In this document: piece by piece, positions 22,674 to 31,633 of the stretch | How positions within the stretch are numbered: position 1 is the stretch's first letter | Layout of the letters: each line of letters opens with the position of its first letter | Origin: an uncultured Chloroflexales bacterium | GTDB taxonomy: Bacteria; Chloroflexota; Chloroflexia; Chloroflexales; Chloroflexaceae | Direction: 5' to 3' | DNA length: 46,257 nt | NCBI GenBank assembly: GCA_937967405.1 | Contig: CALCJV010000053.1 | Location: 1 to 46,257 of the forward strand | Made by a program: the position numbers and the translations under genes | The notes under the pieces: generated by a model | What the model saw: only the letters and a program-made list of their open reading frames with translations | Told to the model about the DNA's origin: nothing | The model's database searches: none

Positions 22674-24077
22674 ATGGAGCCAAATGATCTCAATCTGGTT
22701 GGTGGGACTATCGTGAATGAAGGGCACGAGTACCGCGCCGATCTCGGCATTCGGGCTGGCAAGATTGCCCTGATTACAGTCCCTCACGGGTTGCCTCCGG
22801 CTGCCACCACCCTCGATGCACGCGGCTTGCTGGTGCTGCCGGGCGCAATAGATATACACTTCCACTGCCGCACGCCCGGCTATGATCAGCGCGGCGACTT
22901 CTATACCGAAACCTGCGCGGCGGCGGCCGGTGGCGTAACCACGATCTTCGAGATGCCCATCTCCAATCCCGGCTGTGCCACTCCAGCGACCTTTGCCAAT
23001 CGGCGGCGGCTGATCGAACAGCAGGCGATCATCAATGTTGCCTTGTATGGTGCTCCCGGCACGTTGATCGCTAGTGATATTCAGGGCATGGCCACGGCAG
23101 GAGCCATCGCCTACAAAATCTTTATGCACCGCGCCCCGCTCGGTCGGGGAGATGAGTTCATCGGCATTTGCCTTACGGAGGATGAGCAAATCTATCAAGC
23201 TCTCGCGCTTGTGCGGGATACGGGGCGGCGGCTGGTGGTGCATTGCGAAAGTGACTCCATGCTCGAAGCCCGCATCGCCGCGTTGCGAGCCGCCGGTCGA
23301 ACAGACCTCGCTGCCCATATGGAATCACGCCCGCCAGTCGTAGAGGCAGTAGCCATTGCCCGCCTGCTGACACTTGCCGCTGATCTGGGTGCGCCTGTGC
23401 ATATCGCCCACGTCTCTTCCGCGCAGGCCCTCGCTACGGTGCGCCAATTCCAGCGGGCAGGCGTAGACGTTACCGCCGAGACTTGCCCGCACTACCTGTT
23501 TTTCACTGAAGCCGATTACCTCCGGCTTGGCCCCTACGCCAAAATCAACCCCCCTCTACGTACCGCCGCCGATCAGCAGGCCCTATGGCAGGGCTTGCAG
23601 GAGGGCACCCTCAGCGTCATTACCACCGATCACGCAACCTATTTGCCCGAAGAGAAAGAACACGGTTGGACGGATATATGGCGTGCGCCATCGGGTGCGC
23701 CGGGCGTGCAGACGTTGCTGCCCATGCTGCTTACGGCTGCGCTTGAGGGGCAAATCCGCCTGACTGATGTGGTGCGCTGGGTTAGCCACGCCCCCGCGCA
23801 GCTGTTTGGGCTATATCCCCACAAAGGCACGATCCGACTAGGAGCCGATGCTGATCTGTGCCTCTACGATCCGCAAGGCAGCTACACCTACAGCCTTGAG
23901 CAGATGCACAGCAAAGCGCGGGCAGTGGATCGGCTCTACCGAGATCGCCCCCTGCGCGGGCGGGTGGTCGCAACGCTGCTCGCTGGGCGGGTGATCTTCC
24001 GCGAAGGGACGATTGTGGCTACGCCGGGCAGTGGCGGCTTTCTCGCTGCGCCCAGCACAGGAGCTATGCATGCCTAA
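22674..24077 (+). CDS. Hydantoinase/dihydropyrimidinase-like amidohydrolase
   Basis: This 467-residue cyclic amidohydrolase has the binuclear metal site of hydantoinases, allantoinases and dihydroorotases: His62-x-His64, carboxylated Lys148 (YKIFMH), His190 (VVHCES), His246 (HIAHVS) and Asp319 (TTDHATY). It would open a hydantoin ring to an N-carbamoyl amino acid. In this operon the proposed substrate is hydantoin-5-propionate, giving N-carbamoylglutamate. That is inferred from the neighbours; on sequence alone it could be an allantoinase or dihydropyrimidinase. AGGAG lies eight bases before ATG 22674. The next gene, a carbamoyl hydrolase, overlaps by eight bases, which fits a two-step reaction. 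Confidence 0.87.
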   Translation: MEPNDLNLVGGTIVNEGHEYRADLGIRAGKIALITVPHGLPPAATTLDARGLLVLPGAIDIHFHCRTPGYDQRGDFYTETCAAAAGGVTTIFEMPISNPGCATPATFANRRRLIEQQAIINVALYGAPGTLIASDIQGMATAGAIAYKIFMHRAPLGRGDEFIGICLTEDEQIYQALALVRDTGRRLVVHCESDSMLEARIAALRAAGRTDLAAHMESRPPVVEAVAIARLLTLAADLGAPVHIAHVSSAQALATVRQFQRAGVDVTAETCPHYLFFTEADYLRLGPYAKINPPLRTAADQQALWQGLQEGTLSVITTDHATYLPEEKEHGWTDIWRAPSGAPGVQTLLPMLLTAALEGQIRLTDVVRWVSHAPAQLFGLYPHKGTIRLGADADLCLYDPQGSYTYSLEQMHSKARAVDRLYRDRPLRGRVVATLLAGRVIFREGTIVATPGSGGFLAAPSTGAMHA

Positions 24078-25338
24078 CTATGATGCTGCACTAGCGTTAC
24101 CGATCCCGACTGGGGAACGGCTGCTTGCCGATCTCGAACAGCTTGCCACGTTTGTTGAGCCGGATACCCCCGGCTGGACCCGCCGATTTCCCTCGTCTGC
24201 GTATCTGGCTGGGCGAGCGTGGGTGCAGGCGGCAATGCAGCAGGCTGGATTGACCCCGCGCATAGATGCGGCGGGCAATCTGCTGGGCACACGCAGCGGT
24301 ACGGCCGATCTGCCCCCAATCCTGATCGGCTCGCACACCGATACGGTGCTCGGTGGTGGTCGCTACGATGGCACCCTCGGCGTGCTGGCTGCGCTGGAGG
24401 TGGTGCGCTGCTTCAATGATGCTGGGATTGCGCTGCGCCACCCGTTGATTGTCGCGGATTTTCTGGCAGAGGAAGCCAACGCTTACGGCATCTCGTGCGT
24501 GGGGAGTCGCGGTTTGGCGGGCACGTTCCAGTCGGCGTGGCTCGCCCGCACGTTCGCTGGGGTAACACTGGAACGTGCGATACAGGCGGCGGGCGGCGAT
24601 CCGGCGGGATTGATTGGGCCGCTGTATGGGCCCGGTGCGCTAGCCGCGTGCCTCGAATTGCATATTGAGCAGGGCCCAGTGCTCGCCCAAGCGGGGCGGA
24701 GCCTTGCCGCTGTGAGCGGGATTGTCGGCATTCAGCGCGGCACGTTGCGCCTGCATGGGCAGCCCGACCACGCGGGCACAACCCCGATGGCAATGCGCCA
24801 CGATGCGCTGGCGGCGGCGGCCGTGCTGATTACTACACTGGAGCAGCTCTGCCATGCTGAGCCACAGGCCGTAGGCACTGTCGGGCGGCTAGAGGTGCAG
24901 CCCAATCAGAGCAATGTTGTCCCAGCTGAGGTGTTGCTCACGGCGGAAATCCGCAGTCTCAATCCGGCTGTGCTCGCGCAGGTTTGGCAACAATTCTGGG
25001 CGCAGGCAACGGCCGCCGCAGCCCAGCGTGGGGTGACGCTGGAACTAGTTGCCCAGACAACGTCCCCGCCGGTCACGAGTCCGGCGTGGCTCGTCGAATT
25101 GGTGCATCATGTGTGTTGTAGCCTCGATGATGGCGCACTGATCCTGCCGAGTGGGGCGGGCCATGATAGTAGCCAGCTAGCCCTGATCGCACCAACGGCG
25201 ATGATCTTTGTGCCGAGTGTGGGCGGGCGCAGCCACTGCCCAGAAGAGTACACCGCAGCGCAGCACCTTATCTTGGGGGCAGCCGCATTGGGGCGGGCGG
25301 TGCTGGCCCTTGATCACGCATTGGATGAGCACGAGTGA
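24070..25338 (+). CDS. M20 family N-carbamoyl-L-amino-acid hydrolase / allantoate amidohydrolase-like
   Basis: This 422-residue zinc enzyme has the M20C pattern: SHTDTVLGGGRYDG with His89 and Asp100, EEANAYG with Glu134/Glu135, LELHIEQGP with His198, and SHCPEE with His389. A dimerisation domain interrupts at about 210-325 (GQPDHAGTTPM). Relatives hydrolyse N-carbamoyl-amino acids or allantoate. Overlap with the hydantoinase gene points to N-carbamoyl-L-glutamate as substrate, releasing glutamate, CO2 and ammonia (inference). ATG 24070 is chosen for AGGAG six bases upstream; a longer in-frame form would extend 57 bases into the previous gene. Confidence 0.87.
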   Translation: MPNYDAALALPIPTGERLLADLEQLATFVEPDTPGWTRRFPSSAYLAGRAWVQAAMQQAGLTPRIDAAGNLLGTRSGTADLPPILIGSHTDTVLGGGRYDGTLGVLAALEVVRCFNDAGIALRHPLIVADFLAEEANAYGISCVGSRGLAGTFQSAWLARTFAGVTLERAIQAAGGDPAGLIGPLYGPGALAACLELHIEQGPVLAQAGRSLAAVSGIVGIQRGTLRLHGQPDHAGTTPMAMRHDALAAAAVLITTLEQLCHAEPQAVGTVGRLEVQPNQSNVVPAEVLLTAEIRSLNPAVLAQVWQQFWAQATAAAAQRGVTLELVAQTTSPPVTSPAWLVELVHHVCCSLDDGALILPSGAGHDSSQLALIAPTAMIFVPSVGGRSHCPEEYTAAQHLILGAAALGRAVLALDHALDEHE

Positions 25339-25418
25339 AGGTGGTTGGTGATGCGTTTGCGGGAGATAAGGGTGATGTATGCAGAGACAACCGCTAGGCA
25401 AAGAAGGAACACCTACGT

Positions 25419-27068
25419 ATGAGTGAACGGATAACCGCCCAACGTGGCCCGCACATGCGCTGCCGGGGCTGGCGGCAGGAAGGGCTACTGCGCCTGCTGG
25501 AGAATGTGCTGGAAGTAGGCGAACGCCCGCAAGACCTGATTGTCTATGCGGCACTGGGCAAAGCGGCACGCAACTGGCCGAGCTATACACGCATTGTTGC
25601 TGCGCTGCAACGACTGGGCGATGATGAAACACTGGTGATTCAATCGGGGAAGCCGATTGGCATCTTCAAAACCCACCCGCTTGCGCCGATTGTGGTGATG
25701 GCCAACTGCAATATTGTTGGGCAGTGGGCCACGCCGGAGAATTTCTATGATCTAGAGCGCAAAGGGCTGATTGCGTGGGGCGGCTTGACGGCAGGCGATT
25801 GGCAGTACATCGGGATGCAGGGCGTAATTCAGGGTACGTATGAGGTGCTAGCGGCCGTTGCCCGGGAACACTTCAACGGCGATCTACGCGGACGGCTGGT
25901 GCTGACGGCCGGCTTGGGCGGGATGGGCAGTGCCCAGCCACTGGCCGCAACGATGGCTGGCGCGGTGCTGCTTGCCATCGAGGTGGATGGCGCACGCGCC
26001 GCGCAACGGGTTGCCGATGGACGCTGTGATCGGTTGGCAGAGACACTGGATGAAGCCCTTGCGTATTGCCAGCACGCCCAGCAGCAGCAGCAACCGCTTA
26101 GTGTGGTGCTGGTGGAGAATGCGAGTACCGTGTATACCGAATTGGTGCGGCGGGGCATTACCCCTGATGTTGTCACGGATCAGACGAGTGCCCACGATCT
26201 GTTGTATGGCTATGTGCCCGCCGGTATGACTCCAGCGCAAGCAGCAGAGCTACGTGAGCGCGATCCGCAGCAGCTCGAACGGCAGGCGCGGGCTTCGTTG
26301 GTGGCGCAGGTGCAGGCAATGCTGATCTTCAAGCAACGCGGGGCGGTGGTATTTGAGAATGGCAACAACATCCGCATCCAAGCCCAGCGTGGCGGTGTAG
26401 CGGAGGCCATGTGCATAGATATTTTCACCGAACGCTACATCCGCCCCCTGTTTTGCAAAGGGATTGGCCCCTTTCGTTGGATTGCGCTGACAGGCAACCC
26501 GGATGATATTGCCACGATTGATGCTATGATTCTGGATCACTTTGCCGAGAATACCCACGTCTGCAACTGGATTCAGCTGGCTCGGGCCCACATCCCGTTT
26601 CAGGGCTTGCCTGCACGGATCGGCTGGCTGGGGCACGGCGAACGCACACGGCTCGGCTTGCTGGTCAATGCAGCGGTGCGCGAGGGGCAGCTGAGTGGGC
26701 CAATCGCCTTCACCCGCGATCACCTTGATGCAGGCAGCATGACCCACCCCTACATCGGCACAGAGCGGATGCGCGACGGCAGCGATGCTATCGCCGACTG
26801 GCCCCTGCTGAATGCCATGCTCAACTGTAGTGCGTGTGCTGATCTCGTTGCAATCCACTCCGGCGGGGGCGGCTATGCGGGCTATATGACGAGTAGCGGT
26901 GTCACCCTAATTGCGGATGGTAGTAGTGAAGCTGATCTGCGCCTGAAGTATACGCTCGATGCTGATACTGGGCTGGGGGTGTTGCGCTACGCCGATGCGG
27001 GCTATCCGCTGGCGCAAGCATGTGCACGTGAACACGAATTGGATGCCTTGAATCTGGAGGAGGGATAG
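25419..27068 (+). CDS. Urocanase (urocanate hydratase) homologue, probably for a modified urocanate
   Basis: This 549-residue protein is clearly in the urocanase family. It has VIQSGKPIGIFKTH, the NAD-binding TAGLGGMGSAQPLAATMAG (about 167-185), RDHLDAGSMTHPY and DGSDAIADWPLLNA. Urocanases add water to urocanate using NAD as an electrophile. Two segments differ from true HutU. The ARICWLG segment reads ARIGWLG with Gly402, and the HHGGGVGMG segment reads IHSGGGGYAGYM. Such changes fit thiourocanate or S-methyl-thiourocanate hydratase, since the neighbouring genes supply the other steps of ergothioneine breakdown (inference). AAGGA lies about ten bases before the ATG; its stop directly abuts the next start. 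Confidence 0.85.
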   Translation: MSERITAQRGPHMRCRGWRQEGLLRLLENVLEVGERPQDLIVYAALGKAARNWPSYTRIVAALQRLGDDETLVIQSGKPIGIFKTHPLAPIVVMANCNIVGQWATPENFYDLERKGLIAWGGLTAGDWQYIGMQGVIQGTYEVLAAVAREHFNGDLRGRLVLTAGLGGMGSAQPLAATMAGAVLLAIEVDGARAAQRVADGRCDRLAETLDEALAYCQHAQQQQQPLSVVLVENASTVYTELVRRGITPDVVTDQTSAHDLLYGYVPAGMTPAQAAELRERDPQQLERQARASLVAQVQAMLIFKQRGAVVFENGNNIRIQAQRGGVAEAMCIDIFTERYIRPLFCKGIGPFRWIALTGNPDDIATIDAMILDHFAENTHVCNWIQLARAHIPFQGLPARIGWLGHGERTRLGLLVNAAVREGQLSGPIAFTRDHLDAGSMTHPYIGTERMRDGSDAIADWPLLNAMLNCSACADLVAIHSGGGGYAGYMTSSGVTLIADGSSEADLRLKYTLDADTGLGVLRYADAGYPLAQACAREHELDALNLEEG

Positions 27069-28169
27069 ATGCGACGTGAACTGCACGAAGCCGATGTACA
27101 GGCTGCATGTGTTGGCGGGGGCGTATTTGCGGCGGGCGGGGGCGGCTGGCTCGCACACGGCTTGCAGAATGGCGCGGTGGCGGTGAAACTGGGGCGGCCC
27201 TATCTTGTTGCGATTGACGATGTCCCCGCCGATGGCATCATCGTCACCGTATCGGCGATTGGCGCACCGGCGGCCCCAACGTGGCAGATGTTCCCGCGTG
27301 ATTACCTTCGCGCCTTTGAGCTGCTGCAAGCCCAACTCGATGCGCCAGTGGTGGGCGTGATGACGGCTCAGAACGGCTACTCAACGAGCATCAATGGCTG
27401 GCTGCAATCGGCGATGTTTGGCATTCCGGTGATTGATGCGGCGGGCGATGTGCGGGCCCACCCAACCATTCGGATGGGGTCAATTGGCTTGACGGAGCTG
27501 CCCGATTACGAGACCATCCAAGTTGCGGTTGGGGGTAACCGCGATCTGAATGCCTATATGGAAGTGGTCGTGCGTGGCAGCATCATGAAAACGTCCGCCG
27601 TGATGCGGGCCGCATCCGTTGCATCTGGTGGATTCATTGCTGCGGCTCGCAATCCGGTGGCGGCCCACTACGTGCGCGAGAACGCCGCGTTGGGGGCTGT
27701 ATCGCTAGCGATTGAACTGGGGCAGGCCATGCTTGCCGCCGAGCCGCAGGGCGGGCAAGCTGTGCTTGACACGGTGGTGCGGACACTAGACGGTGAGATT
27801 CTGGGGACTGGGATCATCACCGACGTGCAGCTAGAAACGCGGGGCGGCTTTGATCATGCACGCTTCACAGTGGATGTTGGCGCGGCACGCGAGCCGCTCG
27901 TGATCTACATCCTCAACGAGCATATGGCTGTCGAGGCGGGCGGCAAACGCCTGAGCAGCTACCCCGATCTGATTGCAATCTTGCTGCAAGAGACGGGCCA
28001 CGCGCTCGCTGTTGAGCATACCCGCGTAGGCCAAGCGGTTGCCGTGCTGAAAGTAGATTACCACAAGCTCCCGCTGGCCCGCAGTGCGTTTGATCCGGTT
28101 GCCTATCAAGAAGTTGCGGAACTGATGGGGATTGAGCTTGAGCGGCCCGCCGATCTCGCCCGCTCGTAG
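27069..28169 (+). CDS. DUF917 protein, candidate S-methyl-thiohydantoin desulfurase
   Basis: This 366-residue protein matches the DUF917 family (Pfam PF06032), with the glycine-rich opening CVGGGVFAAGGGGWLAHG (about 15-32) and the later MEVVVRGSIMKTSAVMRAA. From memory, this family has been renamed after an S-methyl-thiohydantoin desulfurase, which replaces the sulfur group of a thiohydantoin by oxygen. That would convert the urocanase-like product into the hydantoin used by the first operon gene. Database confirmation was not possible here. The ATG follows the urocanase-like stop with no gap, behind GGAGGAGGG, indicating tight co-translation. Older annotations link DUF917 to hydantoinase clusters, which agrees. 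Confidence 0.75.
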   Translation: MRRELHEADVQAACVGGGVFAAGGGGWLAHGLQNGAVAVKLGRPYLVAIDDVPADGIIVTVSAIGAPAAPTWQMFPRDYLRAFELLQAQLDAPVVGVMTAQNGYSTSINGWLQSAMFGIPVIDAAGDVRAHPTIRMGSIGLTELPDYETIQVAVGGNRDLNAYMEVVVRGSIMKTSAVMRAASVASGGFIAAARNPVAAHYVRENAALGAVSLAIELGQAMLAAEPQGGQAVLDTVVRTLDGEILGTGIITDVQLETRGGFDHARFTVDVGAAREPLVIYILNEHMAVEAGGKRLSSYPDLIAILLQETGHALAVEHTRVGQAVAVLKVDYHKLPLARSAFDPVAYQEVAELMGIELERPADLARS

Positions 28170-28223
28170 GGCTTAAGCTCGTTCGAAGAGGAACGAATCC
28201 TTAGCGACCAGAGGTTGATGGTA

Positions 28224-29855
28224 ATGTACAGCAGTTCCTATCGTCATCAGATCAAGGTGGAAGCAGGTCAAAGCGATCCTTCCGAGCCGAGCCACCACCC
28301 ATCGCTTGCACAGGTGGTGTTGGATGGGGAAACCTGCCGCACCGATGATGTGTACCATATTGCCCACTACCCCACGCAGGTGCAGGTTGCTCCTGCATGC
28401 TGGGAGCGGGTGCGGATGTCGCGGGCAATGGTCAACCGCATGCTTGCTCGCAATGAGCCGATCTATGGCTTAAACACGGGGCTTGGTTCGCTCAAGAAAT
28501 ACGCCCTCGCAGCGGCTGAATTAGAAGCCTTCAACCGCGATGTGATCCTTGCCCATAGTGTGCCCCTTGATACTCCGCCGCTCAGCATTCCGAGTGTACG
28601 AGCGATTATGGCGTGTCGGATCAATGGCATGGTGCGGGGTGGGAGTGGGGTGCGCCCTGAACTCGTGCAGCAGTTGGTTGATATGCTGAATCTGGGCGTA
28701 CATCCGATTGTGCATGGGCGTTCAGTCTCGGTGGGCGAGTCGGACCTGTCGCCGATGGCGGAGATTGGCTTGGTGATGATCGGGGAGGGGCGTGCAACCT
28801 ACGCGGGTGAGTTGTTGGATGGGGGGGAGGCCTTGCGGCGAGCGGGCCTGCGCCCACTCACCTTGCATCCCAAAGAGGCTCTTGGCTTGATCAGTGCGAA
28901 TGCCCATTCGACGGGCTGTGGGGCCTTAATTGTGTATGAGCTGAAGCAGATTGTGTTGGGGTTTGAATATGCGACGGCACTGGCCTTTGAAGCCTTTCGG
29001 GCTAATCTGAATGTGCTTAACCCGCATAGCATCGCTGCCCGCAAATTCGCTGGGCAGCAGATCAGTGCCAGCAATCTCCGCACACTGCTGCACGGTAGCG
29101 CCCTGTTTGAGGTGGGCACCGCCCGCAATCTGCAAGACCCGCTCAGCTTTCGGTGTGCGGCCCAAGTACTGGGCACAATGCGGGATACGATCACCTATGC
29201 CGATCAGGTGCTTACCGCAATGCTGAACAGTTCAGTAGACAGCCCCTTGACGCTGCCCGAAGAAGGCACGCTGAATTCGACCGGCAACTTTGAGAGTACG
29301 AGCCTTGCGCTCATCTTTGATCATCTCCGGCTCGCGTTGCACCGCCTGATTCTGATGAGTACCCAACGCTTGAACAAGCTGCTCTGGCACGAATTTAGCG
29401 ATCTCCCCTCGGCATTGAATGATGATCCGCACAGTCATCGGCTCGGAATGTTGTACAATAATATTTCACGCTCTGCGGCAGCCCTTACCGCCTACGCGCA
29501 AACAACGGCATTGCCAGCCAGCCTGAGCTATACACCGGGCATCACTGAGGGTATAGATGATTATGCGAGCATGGCTCCTGTCGCGCTGAACCGGACGTGG
29601 ACGATGCTCTGGATCGCGCAGCGGAGCATCATCCTTGAGTTGCTCGTGGCCAGCCGCGCTTTGACGGTGCTGGCCCAGCAAGGGCGGCTGCATCGGCTAG
29701 GTACGCCTACCGCGCAGATCTATGCGTGGCTCGAAGCACTGAAGCTCGATTATGCCTTTGATCAAGGAGCCGGGTCGTTGGAACATCTGGCCCGCGACTT
29801 TCGGCTGACAACATTGCTTCAGGTCGGCGGCTTGGGGCACGCCTCCCCAAAGTGA
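28224..29855 (+). CDS. Histidine ammonia-lyase homologue lacking the MIO tripeptide; candidate ergothionase
   Basis: This 543-residue protein has the HAL/PAL fold signatures YGLNTGLGSLKK, FNRDVILAHS, GSGVRPELVQQLVDMLN and, later, NSTGNFES. Classic lyases make their MIO cofactor from Ala-Ser-Gly in the GSVGASGDL segment. Here the aligned residues are Gly171-Glu172-Ser173 (SVGESDLSP), so MIO cannot form. As I recall, ergothionase, which expels trimethylamine from ergothioneine, also works without MIO because trimethylammonium is a good leaving group. That enzyme fits this operon and the betaine importer behind it. ATG 28224 is preferred for AGAGG upstream; TTG 28215 and ATG 28218 are alternatives. 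A 6-bp hairpin (28179-28196) lies in the gap before it. Confidence 0.83.
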   Translation: MYSSSYRHQIKVEAGQSDPSEPSHHPSLAQVVLDGETCRTDDVYHIAHYPTQVQVAPACWERVRMSRAMVNRMLARNEPIYGLNTGLGSLKKYALAAAELEAFNRDVILAHSVPLDTPPLSIPSVRAIMACRINGMVRGGSGVRPELVQQLVDMLNLGVHPIVHGRSVSVGESDLSPMAEIGLVMIGEGRATYAGELLDGGEALRRAGLRPLTLHPKEALGLISANAHSTGCGALIVYELKQIVLGFEYATALAFEAFRANLNVLNPHSIAARKFAGQQISASNLRTLLHGSALFEVGTARNLQDPLSFRCAAQVLGTMRDTITYADQVLTAMLNSSVDSPLTLPEEGTLNSTGNFESTSLALIFDHLRLALHRLILMSTQRLNKLLWHEFSDLPSALNDDPHSHRLGMLYNNISRSAAALTAYAQTTALPASLSYTPGITEGIDDYASMAPVALNRTWTMLWIAQRSIILELLVASRALTVLAQQGRLHRLGTPTAQIYAWLEALKLDYAFDQGAGSLEHLARDFRLTTLLQVGGLGHASPK

Positions 29856-29882
29856 CCAGTGAATGATAGAAGGGATGTGTTG

Positions 29883-30521
29883 ATGGAACTATTGCGCGAA
29901 GCTCTCGCCTATGCCCAGAGTCGCCCGGAACTGTTCTGGGAAGCCTTTGTCCGGCATATCGTGCTGGTGCTGACGGCCATCAGTATTGCGCTAGTGATCT
30001 GCCTGCCGTTGGGAGTCTGGACGGCACGTTCACGCTGGGCATCGCTCACGTTCATCAATCTTGTCAATACCTTACGGGTTATTCCAAGTATTGCCGTGCT
30101 GTTTCTGATGCTGCCGTACTTCGGCTTGTCATTCCAATCGGCCGCGATTGCGCTGACGATCCTTGCTATGCCGCCAATCCTGATCAATACTGATGCAGCC
30201 TTTCGCACCCTGAATCCGGCGATCCGCGAGGCGGCACAAGGCATGGGTATGGATGCCCTGACGATCTTTCGCAAAGTCGAACTGCCACTAGCCCTGCCCA
30301 TCATCCTGACAGGCATTCGGACCGCGCTGGTGGAAGTCATTGCCAGTGCGACGCTGGCTGCATTCATTGGTGCAGGCGGCTTGGGCAATTTCATCGTATT
30401 AGGCTCACAGCTTCGCAATGAGGCGATCCTGTTGGTGGGGGCGATCCCAGTTGCAATCATGGCTATCCTTGCGGAAGTTGGCATGAGTGCACTCCAGCGC
30501 AGCGTGCAAGTTCCGCTTTAG
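29883..30521 (+). CDS. OpuB/ProW-type ABC transporter permease, first copy
   Basis: This 212-residue inner-membrane permease has about five to six helices and the binding-protein-dependent transport loop (EAAQGMGMDALTIFRKVELPLALP, with the EAA...G core). It matches permeases of glycine betaine/choline importers. ATG 29883 is chosen because AAGGGA lies eight bases upstream; GTG 29859 would add eight residues. With the second permease at 32596-33279 it would form a heterodimer. The proposed cargo is a betaine such as ergothioneine (inference). Confidence 0.88.
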   Translation: MELLREALAYAQSRPELFWEAFVRHIVLVLTAISIALVICLPLGVWTARSRWASLTFINLVNTLRVIPSIAVLFLMLPYFGLSFQSAAIALTILAMPPILINTDAAFRTLNPAIREAAQGMGMDALTIFRKVELPLALPIILTGIRTALVEVIASATLAAFIGAGGLGNFIVLGSQLRNEAILLVGAIPVAIMAILAEVGMSALQRSVQVPL

Positions 30522-30631
30522 GCTGGTCAAGGATTGTGTGATGGCGCAGTGACGCGCATTGGGTATCTCTGGTGTTCTATCCGATTTTCTACTAGGCAGG
30601 ACAAGCCTGCACCAAAAGGAGTGTGAACGGT

Positions 30632-31561
30632 ATGAAGCGTGTGTATCTAGGCTCAGTGTTCATGATGGTGTTGCTGCTCGTGGCAGCATGTGGCGGGGGG
30701 GGGGCGAATGCTCCTGCTCCTCCTGCTCCTCCTGCTGCTAGCGAAGCAGTAACAATCAGCGTCGGCTCAAAAGATTTCATCGAGCAGTTCATCTTGGGTG
30801 AAATGTATGCGCTTGTGCTCGAAAAGGCCGGTTTCACCGTCAACCGCAAGCTCAATCTGGGTGGCACGGATGTGGCCCAAGTTGCGCTGGAAAGCGGTGA
30901 GATTGACCTCTATCCCGAATATACAGGCACGGGCTTGCTGACTGTGCTAAAGCTGCCGGTAAACAATGACCGCGATGAAGTCTTCCGGCTGGTGAAGGCG
31001 GGCTACGAGGAAAAGTTCAACCTGACGTGGCTTGATCCGGCTCCGATGAACAACACCCAAGCTCTAGCGATGACTCGCGCCCGTGCTGAAGAGCTTGGGA
31101 TTGTCACCATTTCGGATATGGTAGCCCAAGCCAGCAACTTGATCATGATCGGTCCGGCTGAGTTTCAGGAGCGTGAAGATGGGTTGCCCGGCTTGCGGGC
31201 TGGCTATGGCGATTTCACCCTGCGCGAGTATAAGGCGGTGGATCCGGGCTTGCGCTATCGCGCCCTTGTGGATGGGCAGGGAGATGTGACAGTGGCGTTT
31301 GGCACGGATGGCGAGATTGCTGCGTTTGATCTGGTGCTGCTCGAAGATGACCGAAACCTCTTCCCGCCCTACCAAGTTGCGCCAGTGGTGCGGATGGATA
31401 CGCTCGCCGCCAACCCGCAGATTGCCGACGCGCTGAATGCCCTCGCCCCGCTGCTGGATGATGCTACGATGCAACGCCTCAACAATGAGGTGAGTGGCAA
31501 TCAGCGTGAGCCAGCTGATGTCGCCCGGGAGTTTTTGACTGAGCAGGGGTTGCTCAAATAA
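30632..31561 (+). CDS. OpuBC/EgtU-type substrate-binding lipoprotein
   Basis: This 309-residue lipoprotein has a signal peptide with lipobox LVAAC (Cys20). A Gly run encoded by a G10 tract and an Ala-Pro linker follow, then an OpuAC-type binding domain (GSKDFIEQFILGEMYALVLE, IDLYPEYTGTGL, DVTVAFGTDGEI). Such proteins hold quaternary-ammonium compounds in an aromatic cage. The same family includes the ergothioneine receptor EgtU; context favours that class of cargo here. ATG 30632 fits AGGAG ten bases upstream better than GTG 30623. A GC-rich hairpin after the stop may raise its level relative to the ATPase. Confidence 0.88.
   Translation: MKRVYLGSVFMMVLLLVAACGGGGANAPAPPAPPAASEAVTISVGSKDFIEQFILGEMYALVLEKAGFTVNRKLNLGGTDVAQVALESGEIDLYPEYTGTGLLTVLKLPVNNDRDEVFRLVKAGYEEKFNLTWLDPAPMNNTQALAMTRARAEELGIVTISDMVAQASNLIMIGPAEFQEREDGLPGLRAGYGDFTLREYKAVDPGLRYRALVDGQGDVTVAFGTDGEIAAFDLVLLEDDRNLFPPYQVAPVVRMDTLAANPQIADALNALAPLLDDATMQRLNNEVSGNQREPADVAREFLTEQGLLK
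30695..30704 (+). repeat. Ten-base poly-G tract inside the binding-protein gene
   Basis: Ten consecutive G bases lie directly after the lipobox cysteine codon and are followed by a GCTCCT-type codon repeat (30708-30738). Slippage would shift the frame of the whole binding domain. Confidence 0.9.
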
Positions 31562-31571
31562 CATATTGTCC

Positions 31572-31601
31572 GGGGGCGGGGCGATACCCTGCCGCGCCCC
31601 C
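31572..31601 (+). other. GC-rich hairpin between binding-protein and ATPase genes
   Basis: A 7-bp stem GGGGGCG / CGCCCCC with a 16-base loop and no T run follows the binding-protein stop by ten bases. It is probably an mRNA-stabilising or partial-termination hairpin, common between importer genes made in unequal amounts. Confidence 0.5.
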
Positions 31602-31633
31602 AATCCTAGTCCTGCTGGAAGGAGGAGCAGTGG

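Noticed and set aside
25419..29855. Ordinary histidine utilisation (hutU/hutH) operon
   Set aside because: hutI, hutG and hutF are absent, the lyase lacks the MIO tripeptide, the urocanase motifs differ, and hydantoin enzymes and DUF917 are present.
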